Shown: piece by piece, positions 61,115-64,000 of the stretch | Layout of the letters: each line of letters opens with the position of its first letter | Position numbering within the stretch: the first letter of the stretch is position 1 | From: Piper betle | Taxonomy: Eukaryota; Streptophyta; Magnoliopsida; Piperales; Piperaceae | NCBI GenBank assembly: GCA_033002965.1 | Contig: JAURVB010014410.1 | Span: 1-64,000, forward strand | Reading direction: 5' to 3' | DNA length: 64,000 nt | Notes under the pieces: model-generated | Told to the model about the DNA's origin: nothing | Databases searched by the model: none | What the model saw: the letters and a program-made list of their open reading frames with translations, nothing else | Translations under genes and position numbers: made by a program

Positions 61115-62159
61115 TCTAAGGGGAAGCCCAACAATGTGGGGAGGAAAGGACTGAGATATGTTCCGGTCGCCGAATTTAGGGTTTGGGAGGGCGGAGGTTC
61201 GCCGGAAATTGGAGTGGCGGCGGCGGCGGCGAAGACGACTTTGCTTGTATCGCGTGTTACTGAGAAAATATTAGGTGCGCCGGTGAGTGTACGCCGCCAC
61301 TCAAACATATTTCATTAATCAATGAAACATTAATTTTTAATCGGTTATTTAAGTGGTCTATAATGTTTTATTTTTTATTATCTCTTTTATCTTTTCTACG
61401 TCTTAGTATATAAAACTTTTTCCAGAAAAAAATTGATTTTTTTAATATTGTCATAGTAAAATCAGAATTAATTATTAGGAAATAAAAGAGAAATTTTTTT
61501 CATAACATTAAAATTATCCTCAAAATTAGCCTAAATTATAATAAATAAAGAACAAACCAAGAGTCTCTTTCATCCTTATTATTTTTCAGAATAAAAGACA
61601 AAATAATATTACTAAAAAAATTTTAAAATCAGACTTATTTACAAGGGAATTTTTTATCGGTAACAAAATTGACTTCAAACTTAATTTTGAATTGGAGTAT
61701 ATAAATAACAAATAGACCTACCATAATGAAAGTTAATTTGAGTTGTCCTAATTTTAATTTTTATAAAATTTATTACATCAAGGCTGGCCCTCACTTAATT
61801 ATCCTAAACTAAATTTATTTACTGCAAAATATAAAATTGTGTCCTCATTGGTTGTCTCTTGCCTTGTATAGGTTTAAAATCCCTGTTCACTGTAATTATC
61901 ACTCGATTATTATTTACTATGATATAATTTATTTGGATAATTAAAGATTGATTTTGGTTGAACCAAAATCAAACCGAGTCTGAGCGGTGGTAATTAGAAT
62001 TTTAGATATGTCATTTAGAAAAATTATTTTTTGATTTATTAAATACAACTCTTTATATGTGAGAGTTTTTAAAATAAATTTTTTATTTTTTCTAATTAAT
62101 TGTGATTCTCTCGTCCTAAAAGATATATATATATATATATATGTAGGAAAAAAGATTTC
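61115..62159. other. AT-rich intergenic DNA ending in a (TA)n run
   Basis: The first 200 bases are GC-richer and probably hold the promoter and leader of the minus-strand assembly-factor gene. The rest is AT-rich with no recognisable gene. A (TA)n microsatellite at about 62122-62143 abuts the foldback element. Confidence 0.45.
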
Positions 62160-62756
62160 TGTACTCCAACACAGCCATCTTGGCTAGCTGGAGTTTGATC
62201 TTGGCCATTGGATCAGCATCCAACGGCCAAGATCAAGAAAAAAGGGGGGTGTCGCCGCCGCAGGAGCGACGGCGGAGGGGGCAGGAAGGATGCCCGGCCA
62301 CGGCGACGGCCGCGGGGGGGGGGGGGGGGGCAGCGGCGACAGGGCACGGGGGCGCGGCGCGGCGGGGTGGCGGGCGGGGGCCGAGGGGGCGCGGCGGGGT
62401 GGCGAGTGGGGGCCGAGGGGGACGCGGTGGGGTGGCGGCGGGGCCGAGGGGGCGCGACGGGGTGGTGGGAAGGTGATACGGTGGTGTCGCCCGGCCGCAG
62501 GGCGGCGGACCGGCAGGGGAAGAGGCAGGGAGGCTAGATCCGCCACCCGGTCCCCCACGGTTACGTCGGCCGAGGTGGCGGCGTCGGTCGGGGTGGCGTC
62601 GCGTCAGCCTAGGTGGCGGCGACGCGGCAAGCGGCGGCTCCACCAGAAACCTTTTTTATGGCTGGAGAAGGGGGAAATGGGGGCTTGTTTCAGCCGTCGG
62701 ATTTGATCCAACGGCTAAAACACTGCAGCACACCCATCTTGGTTGTGCTACAGCCC
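62160..62756. mobile_element. Foldback element 3, GC-rich interior
   Basis: The left end has dyads at 62163-62194 (ACTCCA...AGCCA/TGGCT...TGGAGT) and 62197-62234 (GATCTTGGCC...GGCCAAGATC). The right end has dyads at 62692-62716 and 62724-62752. The interior is G-rich (a G16-type run near 62316) and gives long spurious Gly/Arg/Pro frames on both strands. It lacks the AT-rich core seen in the other two elements. The sequence of its two ends has diverged, but the structure is kept. Confidence 0.65.
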
Positions 62757-62799
62757 CCCCCCCACCCTCATATATATATATATATATATATATATGAGG

Positions 62800-63058
62800 G
62801 GGGATTTGCTGTACTGCAGCACAGCCAAGATGGTTGTGCTGCAGTGTTTCAGCCGTTGGATCAAATCCAACGGCTGAAACATGCCCCCCATAAAAAAGAA
62901 AAAGAATTTGTGGCGCTGCGCCGCCGCCGTTGCCGGCCGACGCATTGCCGCCACCCCGCCCGACGAGACGCCACCCCCCTGCCCCGCCCGTCGCCGCCCC
63001 GCCAGGGGCGGCGACATATCCGCCAGGCGACGGGGCGGCGGATCTAGCCGCCCCGGGT
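62800..63058. mobile_element. Foldback element 4, left end only
   Basis: Starts after a (TA)n run bounded by CCCTCA and TGAGGG. Outer dyad at 62814-62844 has arms CTGCAGCACA and TGTGCTGCAG. Inner dyad at 62846-62880 has perfect 16-bp arms around CAA. A C-rich arm follows and is cut at 63058 by the antisense LTR, mirroring the nesting at 7474. Confidence 0.7.
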
Positions 63059-64000
63059 TGTAACACCCCGTTTCGGCTCACCCGTGAACCGACCCGGAAA
63101 TGTCACTAGCGACCGAACTGTTCGCTAATCTACTGGGTTCAGTTAAGCCGACCCGGATCTGCCCTCGGTGTCTCAAGAAGGAGATGCAAACATGAAATGC
63201 ATGGATGAGATGTGTGGGTTCTAATGTAACACCCCGTTTCGGTTCACCCGTGAACCGACCCGGAAATGTCACCGGCGACCGAACCGTTCGTTAATCTACT
63301 AGATTCGGTTAAGCCGACCAGGATCTACTCTCGGCGTCTCAAGATGGAGATGCAAATATGAAATGCATAAATGAGAACGATTGGGTTCTAACGGAGTCCT
63401 ACATGCATGCTATGATGTACAAGCAAAATAAGACAAAACAACAAATGAAAAACCAAAAGAAAATATATATTATTTTATGAAAATACGATAACACCTAGCA
63501 ATCTACCATGACATTAAATCATTATCTCATTCGTTTTTACCCGAGCCGAGTCTGAACTCCAAGGCTCCCTACTCAGTCATATTTATCAGTTCGTTTCATA
63601 ACAAGTAATTCATTCAAGACAAAAACATTGTAATAATCATTCACACAGCATTAACACACCGTCATTATACGCTACACGCGGCAGGTACATGTGTGCGCGG
63701 TTCCGTGCTGCTCCTTCGCAGTCCCGACAGCTTTCATCGCTCGCATTCCTCACCTACATATATATAGAAAAACCGTCAGTAACGAGTGTTACCGGCCCGG
63801 AAAATAACTAATATCAATCTGGCACAGGAGAGCAAACTCTCCTGTTGAATCAAAACCATATACTTCCTCAAGAACTCTCATCAGGGCACATACGGGAGCC
63901 GTCGCCGTCGGGCCGTCGCCCTCGGGTCGACAGCGTCCCCTATCTTTCTCATCCTCATACCTTGGCCATTCCTCTATCGCTTCTCGCATCAAATTTCATT
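63059..64000 (-). mobile_element. Antisense gypsy-type LTR with duplicated end, cut by window edge
   Basis: TGTAACACCCCGTTTCGG starts at 63059 and again at 63225. It is the reverse complement of an LTR end (...GGGTGTTACA) related to the one at 10463. The first 166 bp are therefore present twice in tandem. From 63225 on, the order follows the long LTR in reverse: CTCGGCGTCTCAAGATGGAGATGC, the CTACATGCATG block, TATATATATAGAAAA near 63760 and the GTTACCGGCCCGG block at 63789-63804. No primer-site motif lies to the left. The open frame at 63789-63992 is LTR sequence. Confidence 0.65.

Noticed and set aside
62180..63081. Several 90-144 residue Gly/Arg/Pro frames on both strands
   Set aside because: They sit in G-rich or C-rich arms of foldback elements, include a long G run, and overlap each other on opposite strands.

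Overview
The window is nuclear DNA from a flowering plant. Multi-exon GT-AG genes sit in AT-rich, transposon-filled intergenic DNA, and there are no operons, tRNA, rRNA or CRISPR arrays. The single-exon SRC2-like gene has almost only G or C at third codon positions, while the long many-intron LUMINIDEPENDENS gene is AT-rich. That two-class composition points to a monocot, but I cannot name the species.

Five host loci are supported. (1) 3552-4744, minus: a heavy-metal-associated isoprenylated plant protein (HIPP). (2) 25849-26655, minus: a C2-domain SRC2-like protein. (3) 31924-36638, minus: a PWWP-domain chromatin protein of the PDP type. (4) 50297-58692, plus: a homologue of the flowering regulator LUMINIDEPENDENS (13 exons). 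(5) 59221-61114, minus: a probable NDUFAF4-type complex I assembly factor, convergent with (4). A sixth locus, 40440-42699, is the 5' half of a mitochondrial thiamine pyrophosphate carrier gene. It stops where Copia and LINE debris begins. Genes 3, 4 and 5 carry five one-base frameshifts, all within or beside short homopolymers, which look more like consensus errors than real mutations.

The rest is mostly mobile DNA. Both window edges hold antisense pieces of the same long-LTR Ty3/gypsy-type family. At 7058-16437 a foldback transposon with GC-rich arms has received a plus-strand LTR retroelement (7474-15283; 2990-bp left LTR, tRNA-iMet primer site, no readable pol, truncated right LTR). At 37626-39138 lies an almost perfect 1.5-kb hairpin element, and two more relatives lie at 62160-63058. 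Other repeats include Helitron-like AT-rich DNA (17505-19255), two small elements flanked by 8- or 9-bp direct repeats, a diverged tandem duplication beside SRC2, and LTR-like debris at 46660-48060.

The most interesting signal is in the foldback family. Each of the seven readable termini carries two consecutive palindromes. The core of the inner one is conserved, but its outer arm differs between elements and mostly stays self-complementary, which suggests ends recognised by hairpin structure rather than by sequence.
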